From Candidatus Methylospira mobilis (GTDB lineage Bacteria; Pseudomonadota; Gammaproteobacteria; Methylococcales; Methylococcaceae): a DNA stretch of 64,000 nt. The stretch is taken from contig NZ_CP044205.1 in NCBI RefSeq assembly GCF_009498235.1, positions 3,225,389-3,289,388 on the forward strand, written 5' to 3'. Under the pieces are notes generated by a model, which was given only the letters and a program-made list of their open reading frames with translations, made no database searches and was not told the DNA's origin. Of the stretch, positions 25,147 to 35,084 are shown piece by piece; position 1 is the first letter of the stretch, and each line of letters starts with the position of its first letter. The translations under genes and the position numbers were made by a program.

Positions 25147-25234
25147 CAAGCTGAATCTCAGAAGGACAATTTTGTTGCCGCTTTCCGAAGCAAAACCAGA
25201 TGAATCCCCTCGAATGGAATAAAGCAGATTTTGC

Positions 25235-25510
25235 TTAGTGCTCCAGTTTCGCCTTCACAACCTTGCCATCGGCACTGTATACGACCTCATGCTCAAGACC
25301 GTTATCCTTGAACTCGAATTTGTAAACCGTCTGCCCGTTTTTTACTTTTTCCTCATACTCCACACCCGACACATTCGGATAAACCGATTTAAATGTCCTC
25401 AGCACCGCGGGAGGGACTTGCTGCTCGGTGATATCCTTGTCGGCCATCACGCTGCCGGACACTATCAACGCCCCCAAAAAAGAGATTCCGATTATTAAAA
25501 TACGTTTCAC
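25235..25510 (-). CDS. small exported PepSY-like protein
   Basis: 91 residues from the GTG at 25510, with GGAGTATTGCA before it. The signal peptide is VKRILIIGISFLGALIVSGSVMA. The mature part (PPAVLRTFKSVYPNV, VYKFEFKDNGLEHEVVYSADGKVV) matches the PepSY-like/DUF2874 beta-lactamase-inhibitor fold: one helix and a beta-sheet. The periplasmic function is unknown. It is convergent with rho. Confidence 0.75.
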   Translation of the reverse strand: MKRILIIGISFLGALIVSGSVMADKDITEQQVPPAVLRTFKSVYPNVSGVEYEEKVKNGQTVYKFEFKDNGLEHEVVYSADGKVVKAKLEH

Positions 25511-25606
25511 TGCAATACTCCATAAAGTCATAAAAACCGCGAGCAATCATATTTCAGCGTAACAGCATGGAATGCCCGGGCAATGACGGCGTCAATGCGC
25601 CCGAGT

Positions 25607-26887
25607 TCAACCCGTCAAAATCGCGAACGCTTTATCGGCTGCGGCGATGGTTACATCCAGTTGTTCCGTTTCATGCGCTACGGACACGAAACCGGCTTCG
25701 AATGCCGACGGAGCCAGATAAACACCGCTTTGCAACATCGAGTTAAAAAATGCATTAAAGCGTTCGACATCGCAACCGACAACCTGATCGAAGCGGTTAA
25801 TAGCTGGTTGCCCGGTAAAAAACACACCGAACATGCCGCCAACCTGATTGGTAGCGAACGGGATGCCGGCAACTTTGGCGCTCGTGGTAAGCCCGTCAAG
25901 CAGATAACGTGTTTTATCGGCCAGCTGTTCATAAAAACCAGGAACCGAAACCAGCTCCAGCATTTTCAAACCCGCCGCCATCGCCACCGGATTGCCGGAC
26001 AAGGTGCCTGCCTGGTAGACGGGACCCAGCGGCGCCAGATGATTCATGACCTCATCGCGCCCACCGAATGCGCCGACCGGCATGCCGCCGCCAATCACCT
26101 TGCCCAGCGTCGTCAAATCCGGCGCCACGCCATAGAGCGCCTGCGCGCCGCCCAATGCGACGCGAAAACCGGTCATGACTTCATCGAAAATCAGCAACGC
26201 GCCGTACTCGCTGCACAGCGCACGCAAACCTTCCAGGAAGCCAGGCGCCGGCGGAACACAGTTCATGTTGCCGGCTACCGGCTCCACTATCACGCAAGCG
26301 ATATCCTGTCCACGACGCGCAAATACCTCGCGCACCGCATCGCTATCGTTATAACTCAGCGTCAGCGTAAGTTCGGCCAGCGCGGCGGGGACCCCCGGCG
26401 AACTGGGAACGCCCAAAGTCAGCGCGCCAGAACCGGCCTTCACCAGCAAGGAATCGGAGTGGCCGTGATAACAACCCTCGAATTTGACGATTTTATCTCG
26501 CCCGGTAAATCCGCGCGCCAAACGTATCGCGCTCATGGTCGCTTCCGTGCCGGAGCTGACCATGCGTACCTTGTCCATCGACGGCACCAGTTCGCACACC
26601 TTGCGCGCCATTTCCGTTTCGACTTCGGTCGGCGCGCCAAAACTCAAGCCACGATCCACCGCCGCATGCACCGCCGCCAGCACTTCCGGATGCGCATGCC
26701 CCAGCACCATCGGCCCCCATGAACCGACATAATCGATGTAGCGCTTCCCGTCGCTATCGAACAAATAAGGACCCTGCGCGCGCGACACGAATACCGGGGG
26801 ACGCCCCATGCCACGGAATGCGCGTACCGGAGAATTCACACCGCCGGGTATGTACTGCTGCGCTTTTTCAAATAGAGTTGAGCTCAT
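25607..26887 (-). CDS. hemL: glutamate-1-semialdehyde 2,1-aminomutase
   Basis: 426 residues from the start at 26887, the standard HemL length. A longer frame to 26911 exists with a weaker case. Motifs: [16 protein letters not shown] at the N-terminus, [56 protein letters not shown] and the PLP-lysine segment [16 protein letters not shown]. It makes 5-aminolevulinate from glutamate-1-semialdehyde, directly downstream in the pathway of HemA, which is encoded at the other end of this window. Confidence 0.96.
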   Translation of the reverse strand: MSSTLFEKAQQYIPGGVNSPVRAFRGMGRPPVFVSRAQGPYLFDSDGKRYIDYVGSWGPMVLGHAHPEVLAAVHAAVDRGLSFGAPTEVETEMARKVCELVPSMDKVRMVSSGTEATMSAIRLARGFTGRDKIVKFEGCYHGHSDSLLVKAGSGALTLGVPSSPGVPAALAELTLTLSYNDSDAVREVFARRGQDIACVIVEPVAGNMNCVPPAPGFLEGLRALCSEYGALLIFDEVMTGFRVALGGAQALYGVAPDLTTLGKVIGGGMPVGAFGGRDEVMNHLAPLGPVYQAGTLSGNPVAMAAGLKMLELVSVPGFYEQLADKTRYLLDGLTTSAKVAGIPFATNQVGGMFGVFFTGQPAINRFDQVVGCDVERFNAFFNSMLQSGVYLAPSAFEAGFVSVAHETEQLDVTIAAADKAFAILTG

Positions 26888-26936
26888 TGATGAATCCGAA
26901 AATATAATCACGCCGGCGTCAGCGCCGGCACTGAAA

Positions 26937-27503
26937 TCAAGCGCGCGGCAATGTCACGCCCACTTGCCCCTGGTATTTGCCCTCCCGATCGCGATACGAT
27001 GTCTCGCACACTTCGTCTGCACCGATAAACAGCACCTGGGCGACGCCTTCGTTGGCGTAGATTTTCGCCGGCAGCGTGGTGGTATTGGAAAACTCCAGCG
27101 TGACATGTCCTTCCCACTCCGGCTCCAGCGGCGTGACATTGACGATAATGCCACAACGCGCGTATGTGGATTTTCCAAGACAAATGGTCAGAACATCGCG
27201 CGGTATTCTGAAATATTCCACCGTGCGCGCCAACGCGAACGAATTCGGAGGAATAATGCAGATATCGGCATTCAAATCCACAAAGCTGTTTTCATCAAAA
27301 TCCTTCGGGTCGACTATCGCCGAATTGATGTTGGTAAAAATCTTGAACTCACTCGAACAGCGTATGTCGTATCCGTAACTCGACGTTCCGTAGGAAACCA
27401 CGCGGCGCTGGTCAACATAACGCACCTGCTGCGCTTCGAACGGCTCTATCATGCCGTGCTCCGCAGCCATACGGCGTATCCATTGATCCGACTTGATGCC
27501 CAT
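26937..27503 (-). CDS. dcd: dCTP deaminase
   Basis: 188 residues, the full length of Dcd. Conserved segments: [65 protein letters not shown], and [17 protein letters not shown] with the catalytic Glu. It deaminates dCTP to dUTP, which feeds dTMP synthesis. It begins one base after the mrp stop, so the two genes are coupled. Confidence 0.96.
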   Translation of the reverse strand: MGIKSDQWIRRMAAEHGMIEPFEAQQVRYVDQRRVVSYGTSSYGYDIRCSSEFKIFTNINSAIVDPKDFDENSFVDLNADICIIPPNSFALARTVEYFRIPRDVLTICLGKSTYARCGIIVNVTPLEPEWEGHVTLEFSNTTTLPAKIYANEGVAQVLFIGADEVCETSYRDREGKYQGQVGVTLPRA

Positions 27504-27504
27504 G

Positions 27505-28599
27505 CTAATCGCTCACGACGCTGATGGTTGGAAAACGCGATGAATAATCCTTGGCCTTGAGCGCAAGCAATGCTGATATGCGCAACGCGATATCCCGATA
27601 GCGCCGCGCAACCGCGCCTTCCGGGTCGGCCACGACCGAAGGGTGTCCTTCATCCGAACGCAAGCGGATTTGCATATCCAGAGGCAACGCGCCCAGCATC
27701 TCGACGCCGTAGCGATTGGCCATACGCTCACCGCCGCCCGAGCCGAAAATCGGTTCTTCGTGCCCGCAGTTCGAGCAGACATGGATGCTCATATTCTCGA
27801 TTATCCCCAGAACCGGCACATTCACCTTTTCGAACATTTTCAGGCCCTTCTGCGCATCCAATAGCGCAATATCCTGCGGCGTCGTCACTATTACCGCCGC
27901 GCTGACCGGAATTTGCTGCGCCAGCGTCAACTGAATATCGCCGGTGCCGGGAGGCAGATCGATAATCAGATAATCCAGATTATCCCACGCGGTGTCGTTC
28001 AACAGTTGCTGCAACGCGCCTGTTACCATCGGCCCGCGCCAGATCATAGGCGTATCGTCGTCTATCAGGTAACCGATCGACATCGACTGCACGCCATAGG
28101 CGCTTTTCGGAACGATGCGATTGCCTTCGGCAATATCGGGCTTGCCGGACAAGCCCAGCATCGCGGGCTGGCTCGGTCCGTAAATATCGGCATCCAGAAT
28201 ACCGACGCGCGCCCCCTCCACCGCCAATGCCAGCGCCAGATTCACCGCCGTGGTCGACTTGCCGACGCCGCCCTTGCCGGAAGCGATCGCGATGATGTTT
28301 TTTACGCCGGCCATCGGCTTCAGGTTTTTCTGCACCGCATGCGATACGATTTCGGAAGCCATATTCACAGTCACGCTGTTGACGCCGGGCAACGCCGCCA
28401 GCTTATCTTGAATCACCGCTTTCAGTGCCGGCAGATAACTGGCGGCGGGATAGCCAAGAACGATATTTACGGTAACCTGCCCATCCGCAGTTACCGCCAC
28501 GCCTTTAACCGCCTTGGCGGAAACCAGGTCTTTGCCCGGATGCGGGTCTATAATGGTAGACAGCGCCGCTTCAATGTCATTCTGCGTTACTGATGTCAT
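27505..28599 (-). CDS. mrp: iron-sulfur cluster carrier ATPase Mrp/ApbC
   Basis: 364 residues from the ATG at 28599. An N-terminal MIP18/DUF59-like domain (residues ~5–85) precedes the P-loop domain with the deviant Walker [15 protein letters not shown] at about residue 266 is the C-x-x-C motif that binds a bridging [4Fe-4S] cluster. It loads Fe-S clusters onto target proteins in the cytoplasm. It is in an operon with dcd. Confidence 0.94.
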   Translation of the reverse strand: MTSVTQNDIEAALSTIIDPHPGKDLVSAKAVKGVAVTADGQVTVNIVLGYPAASYLPALKAVIQDKLAALPGVNSVTVNMASEIVSHAVQKNLKPMAGVKNIIAIASGKGGVGKSTTAVNLALALAVEGARVGILDADIYGPSQPAMLGLSGKPDIAEGNRIVPKSAYGVQSMSIGYLIDDDTPMIWRGPMVTGALQQLLNDTAWDNLDYLIIDLPPGTGDIQLTLAQQIPVSAAVIVTTPQDIALLDAQKGLKMFEKVNVPVLGIIENMSIHVCSNCGHEEPIFGSGGGERMANRYGVEMLGALPLDMQIRLRSDEGHPSVVADPEGAVARRYRDIALRISALLALKAKDYSSRFPTISVVSD

Positions 28600-28799
28600 A
28601 AATTGTCCGATGATTATGTTCGCTATGCGAGATCTAATTAATGTGGGTATCCGCACCACCGGGATTGAAGATCAATAAGGATATGCCATCGCTTGATACA
28701 TATATTTCACAACCGTTTTCCCGGGCGCACCGGATCCTGGAAAAGCCCGACCTACCCGACAAACATTTCCATCATCCGATAACTGCGTACGATAAATCT

Positions 28800-28991
28800 C
28801 TATTTGAAGTATTTGGTGCTATAACCTTTTTTTGGCTTTAATAAATTACTATTTTCAGCAATCTCATTGAGCTCACGCTCAATCGCCAGAATCTCCTCAA
28901 TCGTGGGATTCCCGCGATGCAGCCTCTTGAGCAATTCATTAACCTTATCCTGCGGATCTTTTAATTCAGGATCATCATCCTTTTTAGCCAT
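28800..28991 (-). CDS. small charged hypothetical protein (63 aa)
   Basis: The ATG at 28991 follows GGTGGAGAATAGAA. The product is highly charged and helical (MAKKDDDPELKDPQDKVNEL...). It has no signal peptide or membrane segment. No family is known to me. The strong ribosome-binding site and biased composition make it likely to be real. Confidence 0.6.
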   Translation of the reverse strand: MAKKDDDPELKDPQDKVNELLKRLHRGNPTIEEILAIERELNEIAENSNLLKPKKGYSTKYFK

Positions 28992-29126
28992 TTCTATTCT
29001 CCACCAACAATTCTAACCAAAGCCTTGCAAGTACCAGCCCATGCTTTGAACATGAATACGGCAAGACCACATACATCGAAACTACAGCAACGCGTAAACC
29101 ATCCCCTACCCGCATATCGTATACGG

Positions 29127-29396
29127 TTAAATTTTGGATGCGGCAGAAATCGTATAATCGACTCTAGAGCCATGAATGGCATACCCCTTCGATTCTATCT
29201 GCTTTATCATGTTTTTTTGATCGAGCCCGAACAAAGGTTTATCCGGATCCAGCTCAATGCCGGACCTGAATGGCGAGACGCTGAAAATATCCGGGTCGGT
29301 CGATTCCGGCCACTCTAAATCTTCCACTTTTGTCCCTGCGGGAACAGATAGATATTTATTACTGTTATTCGTGCAAACATACATATCGATTTTCAT
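29127..29396 (-). CDS. small hypothetical protein (DUF6139-like)
   Basis: 89 residues; the ATG at 29396 has GGAGACTGAT before it, while an upstream in-frame start lacks one. The sequence begins MKIDMYVCTNNSNKYLSVPA and ends in QIESKGYAIHGSRVDY. The pattern of an N-terminal strand, VPAG, and a closing IxxKGYAI resembles a small proteobacterial family of unknown role. It is soluble. Confidence 0.6.
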   Translation of the reverse strand: MKIDMYVCTNNSNKYLSVPAGTKVEDLEWPESTDPDIFSVSPFRSGIELDPDKPLFGLDQKNMIKQIESKGYAIHGSRVDYTISAASKI

Positions 29397-29495
29397 ATCA
29401 GTCTCCGTCTGCTGATGGTGGTAAAGGTTATCCGGCCGCATTCCAAAACGATAATTCGATTTATCCATGTTGTTTTATCGTTTATCTGCGCGCCC

Positions 29496-29610
29496 CAAAA
29501 AAAAAACCGGCTTTAAACTGTGCTTCGCTTCATTTCGTCGCTCGCCGCGGGGCGCATGCAAATAATAAATTCAGGAGTCCCCGGATCTTACTCTGAAGGA
29601 AGCCGGTTCC
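29496..29610 (-). terminator. probable terminator of the ccm operon
   Basis: On the minus strand AACCGGCTT (29608–29600) pairs with AAGCCGGTT (29513–29505), which runs directly into a T-tract of about ten. The 86-nt apex includes further GC-rich pairing. It lies 24 bases past the ccmI stop. The long loop is unusual for an intrinsic terminator. Confidence 0.45.
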
Positions 29611-29631
29611 ACCTCGGAGAACAACCAAACG

Positions 29632-30855
29632 CTACTGCACCTTTCTATCAATAACCACCTGATAACGCCCCCCTGTTACCGGCTTCAGCGCGGCACTCAT
29701 ACCCTGCAAATCCCCGGAAGACGGTGTGGCCTGCCCGCTATGCGAAATACGCGCGCCAACTATTATTTCCGGAAACGCCGATAGTTTCATCTCCGGACGC
29801 ATGAACTGGGTATCGTCCAGCGTGATCTCCAAAGGTAAATCCTTCGCGAGTTTGCGTACTACCGCCAGCGGCATCGGCGGCCCGGAGGCTGCTCGCGCAA
29901 AAATAAACAGCGTATCATCTGGATACATCTGCTCCGCCCAACCTTCGGCCAAACGCACGCTGACGCGTATATTTTTAGCTCCGATCGCTGCTTTCTCACG
30001 AACATTGTCGGCAGGAGAGGACTCGGACCACCCTGTTTGCGCGCTCAACTGGGATATAAAGCGCTCCACCTGCTGAGCGGGCTTACTACCTTCCGGCAAG
30101 CGCGCCTTCAGCCGCCGCCAATAGTCGATAGCCACAGCCGGTTTGTTTTGCTGCGCCGCCAGCAACCCCGCCAGCCATAACCCTTCAGGATGATTGCGAT
30201 CCTTTTCCAGTGCCGACGCGATTAGCTGCTCGGGCTTGCCGCTCAGGCTGCCTTCATGCGCCTCGGCCAAGGCCTGGGCATAAGCCGCCATCACATCTGC
30301 ATTATCCGGCGCCAGCGACAGAGTTTTTTCCCAGGTAGCCAGCGCTTGCTCATACTGCTCTGCGAACTGATAGCTGCGCGCCAACAGCGCCCAGGATTCC
30401 ATATCGTCCGGCTGGTTCTTGAGCTTTTCTATCAGGCCCGCGATGTTTTGCTGCAATTCAGCCGTGGTCATCTGACGATCCTCGCCTGCCGAGGCCTGCC
30501 CACGATAATCCGTCAAATCGGGCCGCCCCACATACAGATACAACGCAAAACCGAGCAACGGTACCAATAACAACCCCGTAAACAAAACCGCGCGTCCTTG
30601 CGATGAATTAGCGCTTGCCGGCTCTGAAACCTCGCTTAATTCATCAAGCAGCTCGCGATCCAGCTCATCTTCCAGCGCCTGAAGGTTGCCGCCGCCCGCT
30701 TCTTCGGTCAGCTCCGCGCGCCGCTGCCGATATATCGCCAGGTTCAGACAACGCCGATCTATAGCGGAATGCTGCCCACGTCCAAGCAACAGCGGTAGAA
30801 AAAAACTGCCCGCCGCCAATAGCATGCTCGATGCCGCAATCCAAAATCCGAACAT
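29632..30855 (-). CDS. ccmI: cytochrome c biogenesis protein CcmI
   Basis: 407 residues; the ATG at 30855 has GGAGAG eight bases upstream. Two N-terminal membrane helices (FWIAASSMLLAAGSFFLPLLL and AVLFTGLLLVPLLGFALYLYVG) flank a cytoplasmic loop. Tetratricopeptide repeats follow (about residues 150–270: DDMESWALLARSYQFAEQYEQAL, DNADVMAAYAQAL), then a C-terminal beta domain. CcmI chaperones apocytochrome c to the haem ligase CcmF/H. It is downstream of ccmG and ccmH. Confidence 0.93.
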   Translation of the reverse strand: MFGFWIAASSMLLAAGSFFLPLLLGRGQHSAIDRRCLNLAIYRQRRAELTEEAGGGNLQALEDELDRELLDELSEVSEPASANSSQGRAVLFTGLLLVPLLGFALYLYVGRPDLTDYRGQASAGEDRQMTTAELQQNIAGLIEKLKNQPDDMESWALLARSYQFAEQYEQALATWEKTLSLAPDNADVMAAYAQALAEAHEGSLSGKPEQLIASALEKDRNHPEGLWLAGLLAAQQNKPAVAIDYWRRLKARLPEGSKPAQQVERFISQLSAQTGWSESSPADNVREKAAIGAKNIRVSVRLAEGWAEQMYPDDTLFIFARAASGPPMPLAVVRKLAKDLPLEITLDDTQFMRPEMKLSAFPEIIVGARISHSGQATPSSGDLQGMSAALKPVTGGRYQVVIDRKVQ

Positions 30856-30860
30856 GCCGC

Positions 30861-31313
30861 TCACTCTCCGAGCCGATTTTTCAAATCGTTCAGGCGCGCG
30901 CGCTCATCTACGCTCAGTCGCGCACCGGCAGCGCGCACACGTAGCCGCGCCTGATGACCCGCCACAGCCAGCGCGACCATCAGTACCAGCAGCGGCCCTA
31001 TCCACAACAACACGGTTTGCAGTTTGAACGGTGGACGGTATAAAACGAAGTCACCATAACGGTCCACCAGAAACTGGCTGGCCTCCTGTTCACTCTTGCC
31101 ATCATGTATCATCTTATACACTTCATCTCGTAAATCGCGGGCCAGATCGGCATCCGAATCGGCCAGCGATTGATTCTGGCATACCAGACAGCGCAGATCG
31201 CGCAACAGGTTCTCATAGCGCTGCTTTTCTTCCGGTCCGGCGAATTGGCGCACCTCAACGGCGAGCAGAGGCGCGCTGAACCAGACGATCAGCAGCAAAA
31301 ACATCCGCGTCAC
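30861..31313 (-). CDS. ccmH: cytochrome c-type biogenesis protein CcmH
   Basis: 150 residues with a signal peptide, the thiol motif LRCLVCQNQSLADSDADLARDLR (L-R-C-x-x-C), and a membrane helix (VLLWIGPLLVLMVALAVAGHQ). It reduces the haem-binding cysteines of apocytochromes. The GTG at 31313 overlaps the ccmG stop, and a second possible start (ATG) is nine bases in. The order is ccmG–ccmH–ccmI, as usual. Confidence 0.94.
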   Translation of the reverse strand: MTRMFLLLIVWFSAPLLAVEVRQFAGPEEKQRYENLLRDLRCLVCQNQSLADSDADLARDLRDEVYKMIHDGKSEQEASQFLVDRYGDFVLYRPPFKLQTVLLWIGPLLVLMVALAVAGHQARLRVRAAGARLSVDERARLNDLKNRLGE

Positions 31314-31846
31314 GCAGTAGCCTCTTCGGCTTGAAGCTGACGAATCAACGGCAGCAAAACACCTTCCAGAACATCCTCCGTCACCGGCCCGATCTGCTTA
31401 TAACGGATAACGCCCCTTTTATCGATTACGAAGGTTTCCGGCACGCCATATACGCCCCAGTTCATACCGACCTTGCCGTCCGGATCTGAAACGCTGATGC
31501 GATAAGGGTTACCGAGCCGCTGCAGCCAGCCCAACCCCGCTTCGCGCTCATCCTTGTAATTGAGTCCGTATAGCGGCACGTTAACGCGCCCGGCCAAAGC
31601 AAGCAGGATTTGATGTTCCTGCCTGCACGCAGTACACCACGATGCCCAGACATTGAGCAGGCTAACCTCGCCTTTCAGCTGCTCGCTGCCGAACTGCCGC
31701 TGCGGATCGTCCAACCGGCTTAACGTAAACGCCGGGGCCGGTTTTCCCACCAACGGCGACGGCACTTCATGCGGATCGCGCGTAAGTCCGATGGCAAGAA
31801 AAACCGACAGCAGTAGAAAAACAATCAGGGGTATTAAAAAACGCAT
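31310..31846 (-). CDS. ccmG: thiol:disulfide interchange protein CcmG/DsbE
   Basis: 178 residues: an N-terminal membrane anchor (MRFLIPLIVFLLLSVFLAIGL) and a thioredoxin-like domain with WASWCTACRQEH (C-x-x-C), then GVYGVPETFVIDKRG. It is a periplasmic reductant for c-type cytochrome maturation and gets electrons from DsbD, which is also encoded in this window. No ccmF is found upstream; ccmF normally precedes this gene. Confidence 0.94.
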   Translation of the reverse strand: MRFLIPLIVFLLLSVFLAIGLTRDPHEVPSPLVGKPAPAFTLSRLDDPQRQFGSEQLKGEVSLLNVWASWCTACRQEHQILLALAGRVNVPLYGLNYKDEREAGLGWLQRLGNPYRISVSDPDGKVGMNWGVYGVPETFVIDKRGVIRYKQIGPVTEDVLEGVLLPLIRQLQAEEATA

Positions 31847-32039
31847 GGTTAAAACTCTCAGGATTCTTTGGCTATTCTACAGCAGCCGGACGCCTCGGGC
31901 ATCTGCATTATGTGCCAGATCATAGCGAGTGCTAAAGTGCTGCGCATAAACGGTATGTGCCATAAATCTTTTGCTTGACGAAGCGCGCCATGAACCGGTA
32001 GCTTACAGGGAAGGATGCATAGCGGGGAGATTACAGATC

Positions 32040-32885
32040 ATGGAGCGGAAAATTGTCCTGCTGGTCATACTGACAGGCGCCGGCTTCATTGCCGAGGCCG
32101 AAAACGCCGCTCCGAGCTTTCCTTGCGACCGCGCAAAAAACTATGCCGAGACCACAATCTGCGCCACTCCCGGTCTTGCCGCCGCTGACCGCGAACTGGC
32201 TGAAATCTATCTGTCGGTGTCCAATCAAGGCGGCATCGACCCCAAGGCGTTGCGCAAGACCGAAGACCACTGGCTGGCCGATGTTCGTAACCGCTGCACA
32301 ACCCCAGCCTGTATTCGCCAAGCCTACGCGGCACGGAAACAGGAGCTGCTGGAGCAGAGCGCCAGGGCGGTCAGCCCGGCGGCTTGGGAAGAAACCCGGC
32401 CGTTTCCGGTTCAGCCTGCTCTCTGGAGCGAGGTCATGGCGCTGGTCGGCACCTCTTGCGCCCGCCCCTATACCGACCACAAAGTCTTTCTGCACGGCTT
32501 CGATACACCGCAAGGGTTCCCCCCTTTCATGGTCATCAGGAACGGCGTAACCGTCGCGCCGGCAGAGAAAAACGGGAGCCGTTTCGCCTTCCTGATCAAG
32601 GACGGTGACAACACCTGCACAATTGTCGATGTCGTTGTATTACCTTCGTCGAAAGAGGCCACCAGCTTTTTACTGTGCAAAACCGAGAGTGATACGCTGA
32701 CATCGTCCGGATTTGGCATGCGCAGGACAGGAGAAAAACGTCCTGCCGCCTACTGGTCGGTGGATGACGAGCCATCATCCGGCAAATCGCGAATTAATCG
32801 CGTTCCGCTGGACGTGCTGGGCCTGATAGGCGATAACGGCGTGATCTGCAGCGAAGCAGAATATACTGGCGGCGTTTTTGACTAG
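32040..32885 (+). CDS. exported protein with an LprI/DUF1311-like N-terminal domain
   Basis: 281 residues from the ATG at 32040, with GGGGAGA upstream. A signal peptide (KIVLLVILTGAGFIAEA) is followed by FPCDRAKNYAETTICATPGLAAADRELAEIY, the cysteine-bearing lysozyme-inhibitor LprI/DUF1311 pattern, and C-T-T-P-A-C. The C-terminal ~180 residues are not recognised. The domain is named after a lysozyme inhibitor, but most carriers are untested. A periplasmic protective role is possible but not shown. Confidence 0.75.
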   Translation: MERKIVLLVILTGAGFIAEAENAAPSFPCDRAKNYAETTICATPGLAAADRELAEIYLSVSNQGGIDPKALRKTEDHWLADVRNRCTTPACIRQAYAARKQELLEQSARAVSPAAWEETRPFPVQPALWSEVMALVGTSCARPYTDHKVFLHGFDTPQGFPPFMVIRNGVTVAPAEKNGSRFAFLIKDGDNTCTIVDVVVLPSSKEATSFLLCKTESDTLTSSGFGMRRTGEKRPAAYWSVDDEPSSGKSRINRVPLDVLGLIGDNGVICSEAEYTGGVFD

Positions 32886-33006
32886 TTAATTTACCCCGGG
32901 AAAGTCAAAACCTCATTGGCTGAGCCCACAAATGCGTTATAAAATCATGATCCTACACTGGACTGCAAACCAGATAGCCAAACAGAACACCAGCATTGTG
33001 TCCTGT

Positions 33007-33777
33007 TCAAGCAGGATTTTCGCTATCGAAAAAAACCGTTTCGAGATTGTATTGCACGCCGATATGCCGCATCAAGGCCTGGATGCCGAAGCGCTCGGTG
33101 GCGTGATGCCCCCCCGCGAACATATGCAACCCGGCTTCGCGGCTTTCATGCCAATCGTGCTCGCTCATTTCACCGGTGACATAGGCGTCCAGACCTGCCG
33201 ATTTCGCCTGCTTCCATGCGCTATTGGCGCCGCCGGTAATGATGCCCACGGTGTATACCGGCGCGTTTTCATCCGGCGTCGCCAGCATCACCTCATGCTG
33301 CAGTATAACGCGCAACTTTCGCTGTAGCTCGCAAGCTACAGGAGGAATATCAAAACACCCACGCACGCCTGTCGCGCTTCCCTGATGATCACCGAAAGGC
33401 AATAGCTCCATCAACCCCAAACGTCGCGCCAACGTCGCAGCATTCCCGAATTCCGGATGGGCATCCAGCGGTAAATGATAGGCGAACAGGTTTATGCCGT
33501 GAGCAACCAAAGGAAAAACGCGCCGGGCAAAAGGGCCGGTCAGCGGTCTCGCTCCATGGAACTTCCAGAACAAGCCATGATGAACTATCAAAGCGTCGGC
33601 GTTCACGGCCACGCAACGCTCAACGGATTCTACGGTAGCCGACACCGCAAATGCACATTTTGCTATGGTTTCCCTGCCTTCGATCTGCAAGCCATTAGGC
33701 GCGTAATCGGAAAACCCATCGATAGCCAGCAACGAACGCAAATCCGCATCAAGATTCTGGCGAGATACAGCTGTCAT
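33007..33777 (-). CDS. Nif3-like dinuclear metal centre protein (YbgI/GTP cyclohydrolase I type 2 family)
   Basis: 256 residues from the ATG at 33777, which overlaps the stop of the upstream permease gene (ATGA). Metal-ligand motifs of the family are present: ALIVHHGLFW, AYHLPLDAHPEFGN and the C-terminal GGHHATERFGIQAL. Nif3 proteins form hexamers with two metal ions per subunit. The reaction is debated and the GTP cyclohydrolase label is weakly supported. Confidence 0.9.
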   Translation of the reverse strand: MTAVSRQNLDADLRSLLAIDGFSDYAPNGLQIEGRETIAKCAFAVSATVESVERCVAVNADALIVHHGLFWKFHGARPLTGPFARRVFPLVAHGINLFAYHLPLDAHPEFGNAATLARRLGLMELLPFGDHQGSATGVRGCFDIPPVACELQRKLRVILQHEVMLATPDENAPVYTVGIITGGANSAWKQAKSAGLDAYVTGEMSEHDWHESREAGLHMFAGGHHATERFGIQALMRHIGVQYNLETVFFDSENPA

Positions 33778-34856
33778 CCTGGCTCGGGCGGCAAGGGCTC
33801 GGCACTGACGGCCTCGGTCACCCAGTCGCGCCATACGGACATAAGCACCGCCATGACAGTCGGCCCCATGAACAAGCCGAGCAGTCCGAAGTTTTCAATA
33901 CCGCCTAATATGCCGAGCAGAGTCCACATAAAAGGCAGCTCTACCGCCCCGCCAATCAACAACGGACGCACGTAATTATCAGCCAGCAGGATAATTACAA
34001 GTCCGAAGCCGAATAATAGAACCCCCACCAACAGCTTTCCCTGCGCAATCAACATTAACGCGCAGGCGCCGAAAATGAGTTTGGCTGCAAACGGTATCAG
34101 CGCAAAAATCCCTGTTACAACACCCAGCATGGTAGGATGCGGCAGGCCTGAAAAGGCGTAGCCTATTCCCAACAGCAGGCCTTCCCCCAAGGCAACCAGA
34201 ACCAGCCCATTCACGGTAGCCCGTATTGCCGCCATGGCATGAAGCGCATAACTGACGCCTTTCTCACCGAATAAACGCTCGCCGCGCCGAAGCAATTGGG
34301 TGCCGACCAGTCCACCGTGGTAATAAATGAAAAACAACGTCATCACCATAATAAACAACCCAAACACCCTATGCGCTACCTGACTCGCCAGGGCCTTGGT
34401 ATATCCCAGCCCTGCGCCGGTTCCGAGCCATTTCAAGGTTTCCTTCGCAGCGGCAGGGGAGCCGAGCAAATCATTCCATTGCGTGACCAGCCATGCGCCG
34501 ATCATCGGTGTAGAAGCAAGCCATTCAGGAGCGGCGACGCCTGCATGCTGAGCATCGACCAGCACGTTACCCAGTGCATGGGCCTCCTGAAAAAACCGTC
34601 CGAAGCCATAGCTGAGCGGTGCTATGATAATGAGTGCGATCAACAGAGTCAGGCTTAACGCAGACCAAAGCCTGCTGTTGCCGAACCAGGAGGAAAGCCG
34701 CCGGTACGCTGGCCAGGTTGCAACTGCAAGAATAACCGCCCAAGCCATGAAACCCAGAAAACCGTGCAATATCCATGCGCCGCCGATAAAAACGGATAAT
34801 GCGCCGATCAAACGCGCGCGGCCCTGTAACCGAAGTACAGCTTCAGATCTGTTCAT
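33774..34856 (-). CDS. AI-2E family permease (YdiK/PerM-like)
   Basis: 360 residues from the ATG at 34856. About seven to eight membrane segments occur with the family's central amphipathic region and the signature GVVTGIFALIPFAAKLIF followed by ADNYVRPLLIGGAVELPFMWTLLGILGGIENFGLLGLFMGP. Members export diverse small molecules or ions; the AI-2 name reflects one member. It is translationally coupled to the Nif3-like gene. Confidence 0.88.
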   Translation of the reverse strand: MNRSEAVLRLQGRARLIGALSVFIGGAWILHGFLGFMAWAVILAVATWPAYRRLSSWFGNSRLWSALSLTLLIALIIIAPLSYGFGRFFQEAHALGNVLVDAQHAGVAAPEWLASTPMIGAWLVTQWNDLLGSPAAAKETLKWLGTGAGLGYTKALASQVAHRVFGLFIMVMTLFFIYYHGGLVGTQLLRRGERLFGEKGVSYALHAMAAIRATVNGLVLVALGEGLLLGIGYAFSGLPHPTMLGVVTGIFALIPFAAKLIFGACALMLIAQGKLLVGVLLFGFGLVIILLADNYVRPLLIGGAVELPFMWTLLGILGGIENFGLLGLFMGPTVMAVLMSVWRDWVTEAVSAEPLPPEPG

Positions 34857-35084
34857 TGAACCTGCTTGATTTTTTTCGAGAAAAAAAGGAATCGCTACAG
34901 TAAAAACTTGCCTGAAAGCCGCCACCATTCGCACACGGCACTGCGGAAACAGGCTAGACGCGCATTTTACATGATATGCCCATAGCTATGGGAAAGAGAA
35001 TTAGCTGAGGCAGGAGTCCGACTCCATAGTCCAATCATGGGGCGCATCCATCAACGCCCCCATGCATTTTTACATTCGAAAAGC

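Noticed and set aside
25583..26722. 379-codon plus-strand frame opposite hemL
   Set aside because: It is the antisense shadow of a well-supported HemL and is rich in His/Arg, as expected for the complement of a GC-biased gene.
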